Position numbers and translations under genes: made by a program. A stretch of 64,000 nucleotides of DNA from Oleiphilus sp. (GTDB lineage: Bacteria; Pseudomonadota; Gammaproteobacteria; Pseudomonadales; Oleiphilaceae). Location of the stretch: the NCBI GenBank assembly GCA_006212045.1, contig PZPK01000008.1:62001-126000 (forward strand). Direction: 5' to 3'. The notes below the pieces were generated by a model. That model made no database searches. It was not told the origin of the DNA and worked only from the letters and a program-made list of their open reading frames with translations. Below, in pieces: positions 49,924 through 60,048 of this stretch; within the stretch, counting starts at the first letter, position 1; every line of letters begins with the position of its first letter.

Positions 49924-50592
49924 ATGAAGTATTCAATCCTGCTTTCAACGCTTTTACTGTTGCAAGCCTGCACCACATTTGACGCATACACTGGCGAAGA
50001 AAAAACGACCAATACTGCAATAGGAGCCAGCATCGGCGCGGGTATCGGCGCGGTAGTCGCCTATATTGACAACAAAGATGAAGACAGCCGCAAACGTAAT
50101 CAGCGAATACTGGCAGCCGCCGCAGGTGGTGCGGCAGTAGGCGGAGGTATCGGTTATTACATGGATGTGCAGGAAGCGAAGTTACGCAAGCAATTGCGTG
50201 ATACCGGCGTCAGTGTTGAACGGGAAGGAAATAACATCAACCTGATCATGCCCGGCCATATTACCTTCGCCAGTAACAGCCCGAATATCAATGCAAGCTT
50301 CTATGCCGTGCTGGATTCGGTCGCTCTGGTTCTGGAAGAGTATGACCGGACCTTGGTCGTAGTTTCGGGTCACACGGACAGTGACGGCTCCCATGCCTAC
50401 AACCAGACCCTGTCACATCATCGCGCTTCTTCCGTATCCTATTACCTGTCTTCGCGCGGGGTTGATGAAGTTCGACTCGAAACCATCGGTTTCGGCGAGA
50501 CCCGACCTGTCACCAATAACGACACCAGTGCGGGAAAACAGGCCAACCGACGCGTTGAAATCACATTGCTGCCGGTGGAAGAGAACAGTTAA
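49924..50592 (+). CDS. OmpA-family lipoprotein with glycine zipper
   Basis: 222 residues from the ATG at 49924 (GAGGT before it; the frame has another ATG 18 bases earlier). Lipobox LLQAC gives an N-terminal lipoprotein; a glycine zipper (IGASIGAGIGAVVAY, AAGGAAVGGGIGYYMD) spans about 33-80; the C-terminal OmpA domain near 115-220 binds peptidoglycan (VSGHTDSDGS, ETIGFGETRPV). Likely outer-membrane anchored and attached to the wall; similar to YiaD-type proteins. Confidence 0.88.
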   Translation: MKYSILLSTLLLLQACTTFDAYTGEEKTTNTAIGASIGAGIGAVVAYIDNKDEDSRKRNQRILAAAAGGAAVGGGIGYYMDVQEAKLRKQLRDTGVSVEREGNNINLIMPGHITFASNSPNINASFYAVLDSVALVLEEYDRTLVVVSGHTDSDGSHAYNQTLSHHRASSVSYYLSSRGVDEVRLETIGFGETRPVTNNDTSAGKQANRRVEITLLPVEENS

Positions 50593-50607
50593 GGCACCCC
50601 TCTGTTA

Positions 50608-50641
50608 ATCCGGGCCGCGCTTTGATCCGTCAGGCCCGGAT
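50608..50641 (+). terminator. Hairpin downstream of the OmpA-like gene
   Basis: ATCCGGGCC and GGCCCGGAT form a perfect 9-bp stem with a 16-nt loop, 16 bases after the stop. No T tract follows, so it may be a stabilising or rho-linked end rather than an intrinsic terminator. Confidence 0.45.
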
Positions 50642-50907
50642 GTACTCCCATCAATAAAATACATTATCTTCAGATCGCATGATTCTGCGCACTCGGCCTT
50701 ACTAAACAATTTGTTGAATTCGTTCCGAATTTTTTGCGCCCTCCTGTTTATAATCCACCGCTGCCCTAAGAATCGCTGAAACCTGTCGGCTTTGATCCTC
50801 ATCTTTTTTGAGTAATAGCTTTGCAGATTGCGTTGATATCTTGAGTAACTGACGTCCTCGGACGTTCATTAAAATTAGAATATAAATCAGAAAAAGGATT
50901 TTGTAGT
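50642..50907. other. Spacer before the 177-residue lipoprotein gene
   Basis: No convincing gene. Short open frames on the minus strand have no family features and no ribosome-binding sites. The A+T-rich last 80 bases likely contain the promoter of the next gene. Confidence 0.5.
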
Positions 50908-51441
50908 ATGCGAAAGATAGTCGTGTTTTTAGCCGTCGGTGGTGTTCTTGTTGGCTGCGGCGGTTCCGGATCAGGCGAGACCTCCAACCAGGTAAGAAGT
51001 GCAAATAACAGCAAGATCGACCCTAATATTGTTGCTGTTTCAGGGGTGTATGATACATCTCGCACTTTGGATGAAGCCTACTTGTACATTTCGGATGCAG
51101 GCCGTGTCACTGTATATGATTACCAGGGAGATGTTAGTGGCACGGGTGATAACTGCTATTCACTCGCAACGACCTCAAACCAGATTAATTCGATCTTTAA
51201 TACGGGCAAAGTCAGCTATTCCACTTCGACGGGAAAATACACTTTAACGGGTGATTCAGATGTGCTCGAATTCACCTACGACACGACAGATGGCATGCAA
51301 AACTTCACTTTAAATTCGGCGATAAGCAGCAACACCGGATTGGATATGTCAGCCATGAATCTAAACATAAAAATTGGCGGTGACGGCAGCCTGCAATCTA
51401 CGTTGCTAATCAGCGATATCGAATCCGCAATCTGTAACTGA
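50908..51441 (+). CDS. Predicted lipoprotein of unknown function
   Basis: 177 residues with a clean lipoprotein signal: MRKIVVFLAVGGVLVGC, cysteine at 17, followed by a Gly/Ser-rich linker. The mature part is rich in Ser, Thr, Asn and Tyr, looks all-beta, and ends in a cysteine (AICN) that may pair with the one in GDNCYS. I do not recognise a family. Composition is somewhat more A+T-rich than its neighbours. Located alone between the OmpA-like gene and arfB. Confidence 0.75.
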   Translation: MRKIVVFLAVGGVLVGCGGSGSGETSNQVRSANNSKIDPNIVAVSGVYDTSRTLDEAYLYISDAGRVTVYDYQGDVSGTGDNCYSLATTSNQINSIFNTGKVSYSTSTGKYTLTGDSDVLEFTYDTTDGMQNFTLNSAISSNTGLDMSAMNLNIKIGGDGSLQSTLLISDIESAICN

Positions 51442-51450
51442 GTTTCTGAG

Positions 51451-51468
51451 GGGCCGGTCTTCCGGCCC
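51451..51468. terminator. Bidirectional terminator after the lipoprotein gene
   Basis: GGGCCGG-TCTT-CCGGCCC, a perfect 7-bp G+C stem with a tetraloop, between the convergent lipoprotein gene and arfB. The T tract is short. Confidence 0.55.
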
Positions 51469-51539
51469 GTTCATCAATTATCATCGCCCCTGCTTACAGT
51501 AGAGGCAACGCTCAACGCCATAGTCCCCAAGACTTGGTT

Positions 51540-51962
51540 TCAATCCGAATTCCGAACCTTGCCACGGAGTGACTTGGTCTTGCTGTGCTTGGTTTTACTA
51601 TCGAGGCGACGCTTTTGGGAGTTTCGTGTCGGCTTAGTGGGCCGGCGTGTTTTTTGGACGACCGTCGCCTCCTTGATCAAGGTGAGCAAGCGGGCCAGTG
51701 CATCCTCACGATTCTTTTCCTGAGTACGAAATTGCTGCGCCTTAATGACCAGAATGCCTTCCTTGTTGATCCGGCTGTCCTTAAGATTCAGTAATCGCTC
51801 TTTGTAAAACTCAGGCAAAGAGGAATTGGGAATGTCAAAACGCAGATGTATGGCCGACGAAACCTTGTTGACGTTCTGACCGCCCGCGCCCTGAGCGCGA
51901 ATGGCATTGAGCTCCAGTTCTTCGTCAGGAATACTGACCGCGTTTGAGATATCCAATGGCAT
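51540..51962 (-). CDS. arfB: Peptidyl-tRNA hydrolase ArfB
   Basis: 140-residue ribosome rescue factor. The GGQ motif lies in [22 protein letters not shown] near 23-44, and the basic C-terminal tail that enters the empty mRNA channel is present ([25 protein letters not shown]-type, near 111-135). Length is normal for ArfB and too short for a release factor. Read after the DEAD-box gene on the same strand. Confidence 0.95.
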   Translation of the reverse strand: MPLDISNAVSIPDEELELNAIRAQGAGGQNVNKVSSAIHLRFDIPNSSLPEFYKERLLNLKDSRINKEGILVIKAQQFRTQEKNREDALARLLTLIKEATVVQKTRRPTKPTRNSQKRRLDSKTKHSKTKSLRGKVRNSD

Positions 51963-51999
51963 GCGGGCGGTCTCGCTTAGCTTTGAATTGGCGACGGGC

Positions 52000-53214
52000 T
52001 CATTTCTTCTTTTTCGCCCCCGCTTTTTTCTTCAGTTTTTTCTTTTTGCTGCCAACCGCCTTTCCCGATGCTTTCAGCTTTTTAGGGCCATTGTAATTGC
52101 CCGGAATTTCCTTGATCTTGCGCCGCTCAAACGTCTGCTTCAAATAGCGCTCAATGCCCGCCATCAAATTGAATTCCGTCGGCGCAATCAGGGTAATCGC
52201 CAGCCCCTCCTGCCCTGCCCGACCGGTACGGCCGATCCTGTGCACATAAATCTCGCCACGCCGGGGCATTTCGAAATTGATCACCAGATCCATGCCTTCA
52301 ACATCCAGGCCGCGTGCGACCAGATCGGTGGCGACCAGTATCTTGATTTCGTCACGCCGCAACTTGCTCATCATCAGGTTGCGATGTTTCTGGTCTCGAT
52401 CGCCATGCAATACACCTGCGCTCAGGTCCTGCTGCTGCATCAAACGAAACACCTGATCCGTCTGTTCCTTGGAATTACAGAAAACCAGACAATGACGGTA
52501 GGTCTCATTCTTTAAGAGCCAGACAAGCTGGCGGAATTTATGGGCCTTGTCATCCGAGAATATAATCTGTTGCTTAATGGATGAATGCGCATCAGAAGTC
52601 CGGTTTAGCGCGAGTACATCGGGTTCCTCCAGCAAACGATCTGCCAGACCTCTCAAGGCTTTGTTGGCCAGAGTCGCAGAATAAAACTGGGTCTGTATAC
52701 GCGCCAGACAATGCTCCGCGATCGACAGAATCTCGTCGCTGAAGCCCATATCCAGCAATCGATCCGCTTCGTCCAGAACCAGAATTTCAATGCTGCTCAG
52801 GTCAACCAGATCCCGCGCCAGCAACTCCGACAGCCGACCGGGCGTGGCGACCAGAAACTGGGCCGGATTCCGGATCAGTTCGTTCTGTTTTTTGATATCC
52901 GTGCCGCCACCGATATGGCCCAGAGTAATCGAAGTAAAACGCGCAAGAGCCTTGGCCTGTTTCAGCACCTGCTGGGCCAGCTCTCGCGTGGGCACCAGCA
53001 CCAGTGCCAATGGCTCTCCGCTTTCACGGCTCAGTAGGTGTTCAAATACCGGTAGCAGGTAGGCGGCCGTCTTGCCGCTTCCGGTTTTGGCACTGACAAA
53101 GAGGTCCGTACCTGCCATCGCCGGTTCGAATACCGCTTGCTGAACTTCCGTAGGTTCTTCAAAACCCGCTTCAGTCACTGCCTGTAGCAAGGCTTCATCT
53201 AATTCCGTAAACAC
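52000..53214 (-). CDS. DEAD-box RNA helicase, SrmB-like
   Basis: 404-residue superfamily-2 helicase. Q-motif region [16 protein letters not shown], motif [17 protein letters not shown] near 41-56, Ia [23 protein letters not shown] near 146-158, III SATL, and [15 protein letters not shown]. The C-terminal tail is Lys-rich. It starts with GTG. Cannot be split confidently among SrmB, RhlE and RhlB groups; it is distinct from the second helicase at 53740. Likely role in ribosome assembly or RNA decay. Confidence 0.9.
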   Translation of the reverse strand: MFTELDEALLQAVTEAGFEEPTEVQQAVFEPAMAGTDLFVSAKTGSGKTAAYLLPVFEHLLSRESGEPLALVLVPTRELAQQVLKQAKALARFTSITLGHIGGGTDIKKQNELIRNPAQFLVATPGRLSELLARDLVDLSSIEILVLDEADRLLDMGFSDEILSIAEHCLARIQTQFYSATLANKALRGLADRLLEEPDVLALNRTSDAHSSIKQQIIFSDDKAHKFRQLVWLLKNETYRHCLVFCNSKEQTDQVFRLMQQQDLSAGVLHGDRDQKHRNLMMSKLRRDEIKILVATDLVARGLDVEGMDLVINFEMPRRGEIYVHRIGRTGRAGQEGLAITLIAPTEFNLMAGIERYLKQTFERRKIKEIPGNYNGPKKLKASGKAVGSKKKKLKKKAGAKKKK

Positions 53215-53440
53215 ATCAATAAACCTGAATAAAATAATTGCCGCATGGTACCAGACATCACCGGACCAGACGCAGAAGTTTTATGTCGCGCAATGGCTCA
53301 AAACCGGCCAACCAGCCGGCCAACAAAAAAGAACCTTGCCTATCAAAATTAGCGCAGCCCCCGCCAACATGCGATACCATTGCCATGACAATTAATTATC
53401 ATGCCAGCAATCATCACCTTCAAGTAGACAAGGTCACGCC

Positions 53441-53707
53441 ATGCCGGAACACCAGCCCAATAACCCCTTACATGGCATTACGCTCGAAATGGTGCTCACA
53501 CGGCTACAGGAATACTACGACTGGGAAGGTCTGGCGGCACGCATCAGCATTAACTGTTTCAGGAAAGACCCTTCCATCAAGTCCTCGCTCAAATTCCTGC
53601 GCCGCACACCCTGGGCGCGCGAAAAGGTGGAGGCACTTTATATCCAGACTTTTGCCAAACCAAGCGTCTCACCCTGGGACAAACTGAAACCCAAAGTCGG
53701 CGATTAA
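53441..53707 (+). CDS. VF530-family DNA-binding protein
   Basis: 88-residue protein of the VF530/DUF2132 type: [34 protein letters not shown] near 6-39 and [20 protein letters not shown] near 50-69 are diagnostic. The family fold is a small helical DNA-binding domain of unknown function. Lies between two helicase genes, transcribed opposite to both. Confidence 0.88.
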   Translation: MPEHQPNNPLHGITLEMVLTRLQEYYDWEGLAARISINCFRKDPSIKSSLKFLRRTPWAREKVEALYIQTFAKPSVSPWDKLKPKVGD

Positions 53708-53739
53708 GGCCATCACCTCAAACGCTTGCTGTGTTCGCC

Positions 53740-55173
53740 TTAGCGAGCAGGCCTTCGCTGGGCATTCCCGGCGTTTTTGCCCGACGATGCATTACGCTGC
53801 GGGGCATTTGTGTTGGACCTTCCACCTTCCGGACGCTTAGCCCTGGCTTTGTTTTTCTGGCTACCTGCTTTTTCCCCACCCGATCTTGCCGATGGATTAC
53901 CGGCATTGGCCTGCGATTTATTTCGGGCATTTCCCTGTCCGGTGCGCGCGCCATCGTGATGCTCGGATCTTGGCTTACGTGGTTTCTTGGGCTTCTTGGG
54001 TTTCAGTGGTTTTAACTGCTTCGGAGGATCCGCCAGTTTATCCAAAGGTGAAAACCCGGCGACCTCTTCCCGAGGCAAGGTCTGTTGAATCAAACGTTCG
54101 ATCCCGACCAACTCTTTATATTCATCCCCACTTACCAGAGACACCGCTTTACCCTCTGCACCCGCACGGCCGGTTCTGCCGATCCTGTGAACGTAATCTT
54201 CAGCGACATTGGGCAAATCGAAATTAACCACCTGGGGTAACTGATCAATATCCAGTCCCCGAGCGGCGATATCTGTTGCGACCAGCACCTGAATATCGCC
54301 ACTTTTGAACTCTGCCAAAGCGCGTGTGCGTGCACCCTGACTTTTATTGCCATGAATCGGCGCTGCGCTAATACCGGACTTGTTGAGCTTCAGTGCAAGC
54401 TTGTTGGCACCGTGTTTGGTGCGGCAAAACACCAGCACCTGATACCACTGTCGCTCTTTGATCAATTGAATCAGCAAGGCCGTTTTCTTTGGTTTGTCGA
54501 CAGGAATCACCCGCTGATCCACCAGCTTGGTGGTGGTATTGCGCGGTGAAACTGAAATCTCTACTGGCGCATGGATCAGACCTTTGGCCAATTGGCGAAT
54601 CTCATCCGAGAAAGTGGCCGAAAACATCAGATTCTGGCGACGTTTGGGCAAGAGGTGAATGATCTTGCGAATGTCATTGATAAAGCCCATGTCCAGCATG
54701 CGGTCGGCTTCGTCCAGTACCAGTACTTCCAATTGATCGAGCTTTAGGGCGTTTTTGGTGTGCAGGTCGAGCAAACGGCCTGGTGTCGCCACCAGTATGT
54801 CGACACCCTGTCGCAGCTTCTGCATTTGCGGATTGATCTTCACGCCACCAAACACGACGGCCGACCGCAAGGGCAGGTTGGCACCGTATTTAATGACGCT
54901 CTCACTCACCTGCGCTGCCAGCTCACGCGTGGGCGTTAATACCAGCGCTCGCACCTGATTCGCCCTGGGTCGTGCACCATCCGCCAGCTTATCGAGCAGC
55001 GGCAGCGTAAAGCCGGCGGTCTTACCGGTACCGGTTTGCGCAGCGGCCATCACGTCCTTGCCGGTAAGAATGGCAGGAATCGCCTGCGCCTGAATTGGAG
55101 AGGGGTTGTCGTACCCCTGCTCTGCCACGGCTTTTAGCACAGGAGCAGATAAACCTAGTTGGTCAAAACCCAT
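53740..55173 (-). CDS. rhlE: ATP-dependent RNA helicase RhlE
   Basis: 477 residues from the ATG at 55173; a TTG twelve codons earlier is unlikely. Full motif set: [48 protein letters not shown] near 45-59, [13 protein letters not shown] near 146-158, SATF, and [10 protein letters not shown]. The C-terminal 100 residues are a low-complexity basic tail ([12 protein letters not shown]-type, then Arg/Gly/Asn) expected to bind RNA. RhlE group by its N-terminus and tail. Confidence 0.94.
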   Translation of the reverse strand: MGFDQLGLSAPVLKAVAEQGYDNPSPIQAQAIPAILTGKDVMAAAQTGTGKTAGFTLPLLDKLADGARPRANQVRALVLTPTRELAAQVSESVIKYGANLPLRSAVVFGGVKINPQMQKLRQGVDILVATPGRLLDLHTKNALKLDQLEVLVLDEADRMLDMGFINDIRKIIHLLPKRRQNLMFSATFSDEIRQLAKGLIHAPVEISVSPRNTTTKLVDQRVIPVDKPKKTALLIQLIKERQWYQVLVFCRTKHGANKLALKLNKSGISAAPIHGNKSQGARTRALAEFKSGDIQVLVATDIAARGLDIDQLPQVVNFDLPNVAEDYVHRIGRTGRAGAEGKAVSLVSGDEYKELVGIERLIQQTLPREEVAGFSPLDKLADPPKQLKPLKPKKPKKPRKPRSEHHDGARTGQGNARNKSQANAGNPSARSGGEKAGSQKNKARAKRPEGGRSNTNAPQRNASSGKNAGNAQRRPAR

Positions 55174-55484
55174 TGTATGTCTCGGTATTGGATAAAAAGT
55201 GCGGGCCAATCACATGCGGACAGAGGCGAAAGGTTGCTTGAAAAGGCGGCAAGTATATAGGCTGTGCGGCCGCTAAGGTATACATTAATGTTAAATGTCT
55301 GTGAGACTGCGCCGCGCCGCTTGATCAACGGAGCCCCAACAGGGCAAGGATCGTTCTCAACAACAGCATTTCTATTAACCTGCCCTGTTCTGCTAAAATA
55401 GACCGTTTGACCCGGCATGATCACACGCGTTGAGACCAACCCGCTGATTCTGCCCCCATATTTTTCACAGGATCACCCGCAGTC
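55174..55484. other. 311-bp divergent spacer between rhlE and dusA
   Basis: No gene on either strand. It must carry both promoters. I see no strong repeat or operator; an A+T-rich stretch near 55275-55300 and TTGACC near 55408 are the only promoter-like features and are not conclusive. Confidence 0.4.
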
Positions 55485-56492
55485 GTGAACGAAGCAGCCA
55501 GCCCCATTGCGCCATCTTCCAATGCATCCTTAAGCAGGCGTTTCTCCGTGGCGCCAATGATGGAGTGGACGGATAGGCATTACCGCTATTTCGCCCGCCT
55601 GATGTCGCGTCATACCCTGCTCTATACGGAAATGGTCACCACCGGGGCGATTATTTTCGGAGATGAAGAGAGACACCTGGCCTACAACGAGGAAGAGCAT
55701 CCCATTGCCTTGCAACTGGGTGGCAGTCACCAGGCCGACCTGGCCAAATGCGCACGTATCGCACAACAACGCGGGTACGATGAGGTCAATCTGAATGTCG
55801 GCTGCCCAAGCGACCGGGTGCAGAACAACATGATCGGCGCCTGCCTGATGGGCCATGCAGAACTGGTCCGTGACTGCCTGAAAGCGATGCAGGATGCCTG
55901 TGAGATTCCGGTGACCATCAAGCACCGCATCGGCATTGACGAGCTGGATTCGGAACAGTTTCTGTTTGATTTTGTCGGCACCGTTAAAGAGTCCGGCTGC
56001 AAAACCTTTATCGTGCATGCCCGCAAGGCGATTCTGGAAGGTCTCAGCCCGAAGGAGAATCGTGAGATCCCGCCACTGATCTACGCGCGCGTCTATGCGC
56101 TTAAACAGCAATTTCCCGAGCTGGAAATCATCATCAATGGCGGCATCAAAACGCTGCAGGAAACAGATCAGCATCTGCAACACGTGGATGGCGTGATGAT
56201 CGGACGCGAAGCTTACCAGAACCCCTGGCTACTGGCAGAAATCGAATCCCGACTGTTTGACGCTGAGCCACAAGTCCACTCGCGTAAAGAAGTGATTGAG
56301 GCCATGCTGCCCTATATCGCAAGACAGCTCGAACAGGGCCTGAAACTCAGCTACATGACCCGCCATATCCTCGGTCTCTTCCACGGCCAGCCCGGAGGCA
56401 AAAAGTTCCGACGTCATCTCAGCGAAAACGCACACCGCACCGATGCGGGCATTGAGGTATTGGAGCAGGCCCTGGCATTGGTGAGGGATTGA
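55485..56492 (+). CDS. dusA: tRNA-dihydrouridine synthase A
   Basis: FMN enzyme that reduces U20 and U20a in the tRNA D-loop. 335 residues: [20 protein letters not shown] near 21-40, [19 protein letters not shown] near 103-121 with the catalytic Cys, IKHRIGID, and the FMN-binding [13 protein letters not shown]. The start is a GTG. dusA genes are known integration sites for mobile elements; here an accessory islet follows its 3' end. Confidence 0.96.
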   Translation: MNEAASPIAPSSNASLSRRFSVAPMMEWTDRHYRYFARLMSRHTLLYTEMVTTGAIIFGDEERHLAYNEEEHPIALQLGGSHQADLAKCARIAQQRGYDEVNLNVGCPSDRVQNNMIGACLMGHAELVRDCLKAMQDACEIPVTIKHRIGIDELDSEQFLFDFVGTVKESGCKTFIVHARKAILEGLSPKENREIPPLIYARVYALKQQFPELEIIINGGIKTLQETDQHLQHVDGVMIGREAYQNPWLLAEIESRLFDAEPQVHSRKEVIEAMLPYIARQLEQGLKLSYMTRHILGLFHGQPGGKKFRRHLSENAHRTDAGIEVLEQALALVRD

Positions 56493-56549
56493 CGCAGAAC
56501 GTGGTTAAAAAATGCGGCCCTGGCTTTCATGCCCATGTGGCTTAAAGAA

Positions 56550-57767
56550 CTAAGAGGCCTGGATCGACGCTAAAATCTCGATTATATCCTCTTTGGCTGC
56601 CGCAAAATCCGCTTTGCCTCCGACAAAAGAGAAACTCAAAAAATAATCACCAAGCGCCAGGCAGGATGTTAAATAAGTTGTTACTTCAGTTTCTTCGGGC
56701 CAAACGCCTTCCCACTCTTTGATCTCATGCGTGTGTTCCACCCCACCCTTCCCGATAAATACTTTGGTTAGATGATCAACCTCTCTGTTCCAGGGCATAT
56801 CTCGCGTCTTTGAAGAAAAGGCGATATCTACGAACTTTCTAAACGGATGTCCGTTTGAATTGTATACGGCCAGATTCAAGACAACTTTTTCTCCAGGAGA
56901 TTTTACCTGATAATTTTCGGTACGAAGTCGGATCCAACTCCCCGGTATCTTGAACGCAAAGAGAACCGGGTTTCCATAGGTCAGCTCCTTCCAAGTCTTT
57001 CGCGGGAGTACCAAATTGCGTTTTTTAGACGGTACTTCTTCCAAGCCGAAGAGACTGAATGGAAAATACTCGCCATACTCATGGGTGAGCTCCAACCCTT
57101 TGATTTTAAAGACCGCTGCTGCGGCAAAGCACCAATACCCGACAAATAGATAATTAGATTTTTCCGTGTGTGAAGCATAATTATGACTACCGCTCTTTTT
57201 CCATGATTTATACCAATGCTTAGTTAAAAATTGGGTTAGCATCGGTACCGCATTTGCCTTACTTTCTTCTAAGATTACATCGAATAAAGGCCCATACATA
57301 TCCGGGAAAAGCAATTCCTTACTGAGGGCATAATCGGGCAACCGAAAAGAGATCAACTTCTCGATCAATAAATCCCCCCCTTTAAACAACCTGGTCGATA
57401 GGCTTTTCCAAACGTCTGCAAGTCTTGCGAATTTTTCTAGCGGAACCTCGAAGATTATCGCCAAAGAGAAAAGTGCTAGATGGTCATGATATGAGTCTAT
57501 GGTGCCACAACTGGCTTCCATCCCACTTAACAAATAGTGCTCACACGCCCTATCGAATAGATCTTCTATCGCGCTTAAATCCTCACCCAAAGAATAATCC
57601 GCCACCAAGGTTGACACCAGACTCTCATACACATAAGCATGTGACACCTCCTTTTCTGAGGCGCTGAATTCATTACTCTGGATTTTCTTCAATGGTCGTT
57701 CAAGTCGACCATAAAAATCTTCGCGCGATAGAATTAATTTCTCATAAACTTGATTCTGTTCTCTCAT
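56550..57767 (-). CDS. PoNe-immunity-like protein (DUF1910/DUF1911-type), with extra C-terminal domain
   Basis: About 405 residues from the ATG at 57767 (an ATG at 57785 is also possible; neither has a strong ribosome-binding site). Residues 1-250 match the immunity family for PoNe DNase toxins: a helical N-terminal half (LILSREDFYGRL) and the C-terminal motif WYKSWKKSG followed by NYLFVGYWCFAAAAVFKIKG. Residues about 270-405 are a separate alpha/beta domain opening FAFKIPGSWIRLRTENYQ, reminiscent of PsbP/DcrB-like folds; that is weak inference. No toxin gene is beside it. Composition is A+T-richer than the flanking genes. Probably a cytosolic orphan antitoxin/immunity gene acquired by transfer. 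Confidence 0.65.
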   Translation of the reverse strand: MREQNQVYEKLILSREDFYGRLERPLKKIQSNEFSASEKEVSHAYVYESLVSTLVADYSLGEDLSAIEDLFDRACEHYLLSGMEASCGTIDSYHDHLALFSLAIIFEVPLEKFARLADVWKSLSTRLFKGGDLLIEKLISFRLPDYALSKELLFPDMYGPLFDVILEESKANAVPMLTQFLTKHWYKSWKKSGSHNYASHTEKSNYLFVGYWCFAAAAVFKIKGLELTHEYGEYFPFSLFGLEEVPSKKRNLVLPRKTWKELTYGNPVLFAFKIPGSWIRLRTENYQVKSPGEKVVLNLAVYNSNGHPFRKFVDIAFSSKTRDMPWNREVDHLTKVFIGKGGVEHTHEIKEWEGVWPEETEVTTYLTSCLALGDYFLSFSFVGGKADFAAAKEDIIEILASIQAS

Positions 57768-57959
57768 ACCACTGCACTCAATCATTATTGTTGGATCTTG
57801 TTTTTGAGGGGGAAGGACCGGGGCAAATTAGTATTGTTTGCACACTTTACCTTTTTGGCCTTTGTTGCCAGCAAAACAAACCGAGGATGAGCACGCCTGA
57901 ATATAGCGGCGCTCAAAAAATATGTTTTGTCACCGGCATGATCTGCGCTCATGATTCGC

Positions 57960-58190
57960 TCAGGCCTTCACTTCGAGCCCCTTCTTTGCGATTAATTTTA
58001 AACGTTTTATTGACGGGCCATTGGGCTTTTTATTGCCCTGCTCCCAACTCTTTACCGTTGCGCACCTGGCATTCAAATAGGTCGGAAAAACGCCCTGACT
58101 GACCTTGGTTCTCGTACGGAGAGAATGACTCATCGCTTCCACAGGAGGCAAACATAACGCATCAAACTCACGTAAAATTACCTCATTCAT
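57960..58190 (-). CDS. HigA-type antitoxin fragment (XRE HTH), N-terminally truncated
   Basis: 76 residues. It begins close to the conserved REFDALCLPPV that in complete HigA-type antitoxins lies about 20-25 residues in, then shows the HTH (TKVSQGVFPTYLNARCATVKSWEQGNKKPNGPSIKRLKLIAKKGLE). So the usual N-terminus is gone, apparently by a deletion that also removed the toxin's end. The ATG at 58190 directly follows a partial toxin frame. It may still be translated but should not bind toxin normally. Confidence 0.65.
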   Translation of the reverse strand: MNEVILREFDALCLPPVEAMSHSLRTRTKVSQGVFPTYLNARCATVKSWEQGNKKPNGPSIKRLKLIAKKGLEVKA

Positions 58191-58335
58191 TGCACCCGCT
58201 TCTTAAAGACGCCACACCCAAACTGACATCCAACACCCCCTTTTCCAGTTCCTGCGACGCATTGATTAGAAGGAGATCACAGACCCTATGCTTAGATGCC
58301 CATTTCTGAAATGCTCCGGTTTTGAATACACGCTT
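58190..58335 (-). pseudogene. Remnant of a HigB (Gp49-like) toxin gene
   Basis: Reading the minus strand from 58329 gives VFKTGAFQKWASKHRVCD, LINASQELEKGVLDVSLG, which matches the start of Gp49-like HigB toxins. After LG a two-base change (GTGT for GT) shifts the frame; in the next frame GVFKKRV follows, the family's next conserved motif. No start codon fits (a stop lies just upstream in frame) and the C-terminal half, with the catalytic part, is missing, replaced at once by the truncated antitoxin gene. A dead toxin. Confidence 0.6.
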
Positions 58336-58506
58336 TCATCGTCCCTGAATGCAGCATATTTATAAGACTTAGTACGATAGTCAACAAAAGACCGGAGATT
58401 GAAGAGCAGGAACTCGCGCAAGCACACAATTCATGGCATAAAAGCGAAGCTTCGCCCCATTACTTGTTATTTCTACAACAGAGTGACCATCTCTTTTATT
58501 AAGAAC

Positions 58507-59742
58507 TTATGCATTAAAGGCCGCAGCCATCAGCTGCTGCTCTCTCCGACTAATCCCAATATCTTTAGCCACAACTTCCCATCTGCTCACAGCGCTTATC
58601 ACCTCTTCTTTGACCTGCTCTGCTTTGGCTTCACTAAGCTGAAAAAAGTCGATCACTTCCATCGCAAGTTCATAGTCGAGGCCATTGTTATCATCGGTAA
58701 TATTAAGATGTAAGCCGTTTGTTGGTGTCACAGGATTAACATCGTAGGCGGGAGATAAAATCCAACCACCATTGCTGTAAATGAAGCCGTGATTTCTGAG
58801 GTGGTCATCGGTATTTGATACCGCGATATAAAAAACAATGCGTCGCCACAGTTGTTCCAGATCCACTTTTGTATTTGAGCCATGCTCGGTAAGAAACTGG
58901 GCGAGTTCCAAATAGCTCGCTTCATAATCACCATCATAATAACCGAGCTGGGTCATTGCCGACGTAAAGTGTCGTCGGCTTGATTCCGTGCGGTCAAAAC
59001 GCTTGGTCAGAAAGGTATGGTGGTGGTAATTGAATTTCTCAATGCGGCTTTCCGCCATATGGATACCGGCATCTAGTGCGAGTATGTAAACCAGATACTC
59101 CCATGCGGCCATGTCATGATCGTCATAACGACTCGGAAATTTGGCAATCCATAAATGATCGTCTTCATCCACAACGCTCGCTTTGGGGCGCGCTCCACCC
59201 AATGACGAGCCTGGTGACATGAGCATGTACAGCCATTTCAAATAGTCTGGATCATCGCTGTCACTGCTCTCGACCTTCATTGCTGCATGCTCTAGCTCTC
59301 TCAATGAGGAGATGGGAGGTGCAGCCAATTTTTCATTGTTGTCCAAAAATTCGCCATTTGGATCTGTTTTGAATCTCAAGGCGCCTTGACGATAACGGTC
59401 ATGAACACCTAAGAGGTAATCGATTTCGTGAAACACGCGAGGCTTGCGATTTTCCTGACGCGCGACTAGCGCTTCCCTGCGCTTCATCAACAATCTTCCC
59501 CATCGGTCAGGGCAGGAATCCAGAAAGACTCTAAAGTTGTTTGAATCTTTACTGTGCTGCCCTCCTGCAAACAGATTCAGATCGGGATCTATTTTTTGCG
59601 CAAAGGGGGACATCAGCCACGATTTGTCGTAGCTGAAGCTGAAGTGTTCCTTGTTCTTGGTGACCGATGATCGCAAAGTGCCCACCAACCTGGGCTCGTC
59701 GAATTCTTCCCAATCCGCATACACCTGCGTTTCCGTACTCAC
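58507..59742 (-). CDS. hipA: HipA-family serine/threonine kinase toxin
   Basis: 411 residues. Toxins of this family phosphorylate aminoacyl-tRNA synthetases and cause growth arrest. Features: N-terminal HipA domain (to about 105), GSSLGGARPKASVVDEDD near 175-192 as the Gly-rich ATP loop, LTKRFDR, the catalytic NTDDHLRNHGF near 310-320, and the metal-binding DVNP near 334-337, so the active site is complete. The start overlaps the hipB stop in ATGA. Frame is intact. Distinct from the 440-residue E. coli protein but same plan. Confidence 0.93.
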   Translation of the reverse strand: MSTETQVYADWEEFDEPRLVGTLRSSVTKNKEHFSFSYDKSWLMSPFAQKIDPDLNLFAGGQHSKDSNNFRVFLDSCPDRWGRLLMKRREALVARQENRKPRVFHEIDYLLGVHDRYRQGALRFKTDPNGEFLDNNEKLAAPPISSLRELEHAAMKVESSDSDDPDYLKWLYMLMSPGSSLGGARPKASVVDEDDHLWIAKFPSRYDDHDMAAWEYLVYILALDAGIHMAESRIEKFNYHHHTFLTKRFDRTESSRRHFTSAMTQLGYYDGDYEASYLELAQFLTEHGSNTKVDLEQLWRRIVFYIAVSNTDDHLRNHGFIYSNGGWILSPAYDVNPVTPTNGLHLNITDDNNGLDYELAMEVIDFFQLSEAKAEQVKEEVISAVSRWEVVAKDIGISRREQQLMAAAFNA

Positions 59743-60044
59743 TTTTGTTTGCCCATCAGTTGTATATCCTGAAGTTTTCTGCCAAGCGCATCATCGCTCG
59801 CTACCCTGGCAAAATCTTCAACCAAACCAATCACTGCCAGTACCGCGACATAATGGCCGATCGAAACGGCCGGGTCTCCCCGCTCAATCTTCCGGATGGT
59901 CAGGCGGCTTAAGCCTGTCCGTTCGGCAATCAGTGATTGGGAATATTTTCGGCGCTTGCATGCCAGCTTGATATTCTCACCTAGCTGGCAGAGCACCTTC
60001 TGGTTTTTTGGAAATACCACCGCCTTTCGCCTATCAGATGACAT
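59739..60044 (-). CDS. hipB: HipB-like antitoxin, XRE family
   Basis: 101 residues with an HTH near 20-75 (LGENIKLACKRRKYSQSLIAERTGLSRLTIRKIERGDPAVSIG). Neutralises HipA and represses the operon. The ATG has no ribosome-binding site: an 18-bp operator-like palindrome begins five bases before it, so the message may be leaderless or start just before the ATG. Four operator copies lie upstream. Confidence 0.9.
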   Translation of the reverse strand: MSSDRRKAVVFPKNQKVLCQLGENIKLACKRRKYSQSLIAERTGLSRLTIRKIERGDPAVSIGHYVAVLAVIGLVEDFARVASDDALGRKLQDIQLMGKQK

Positions 60045-60048
60045 ATAT

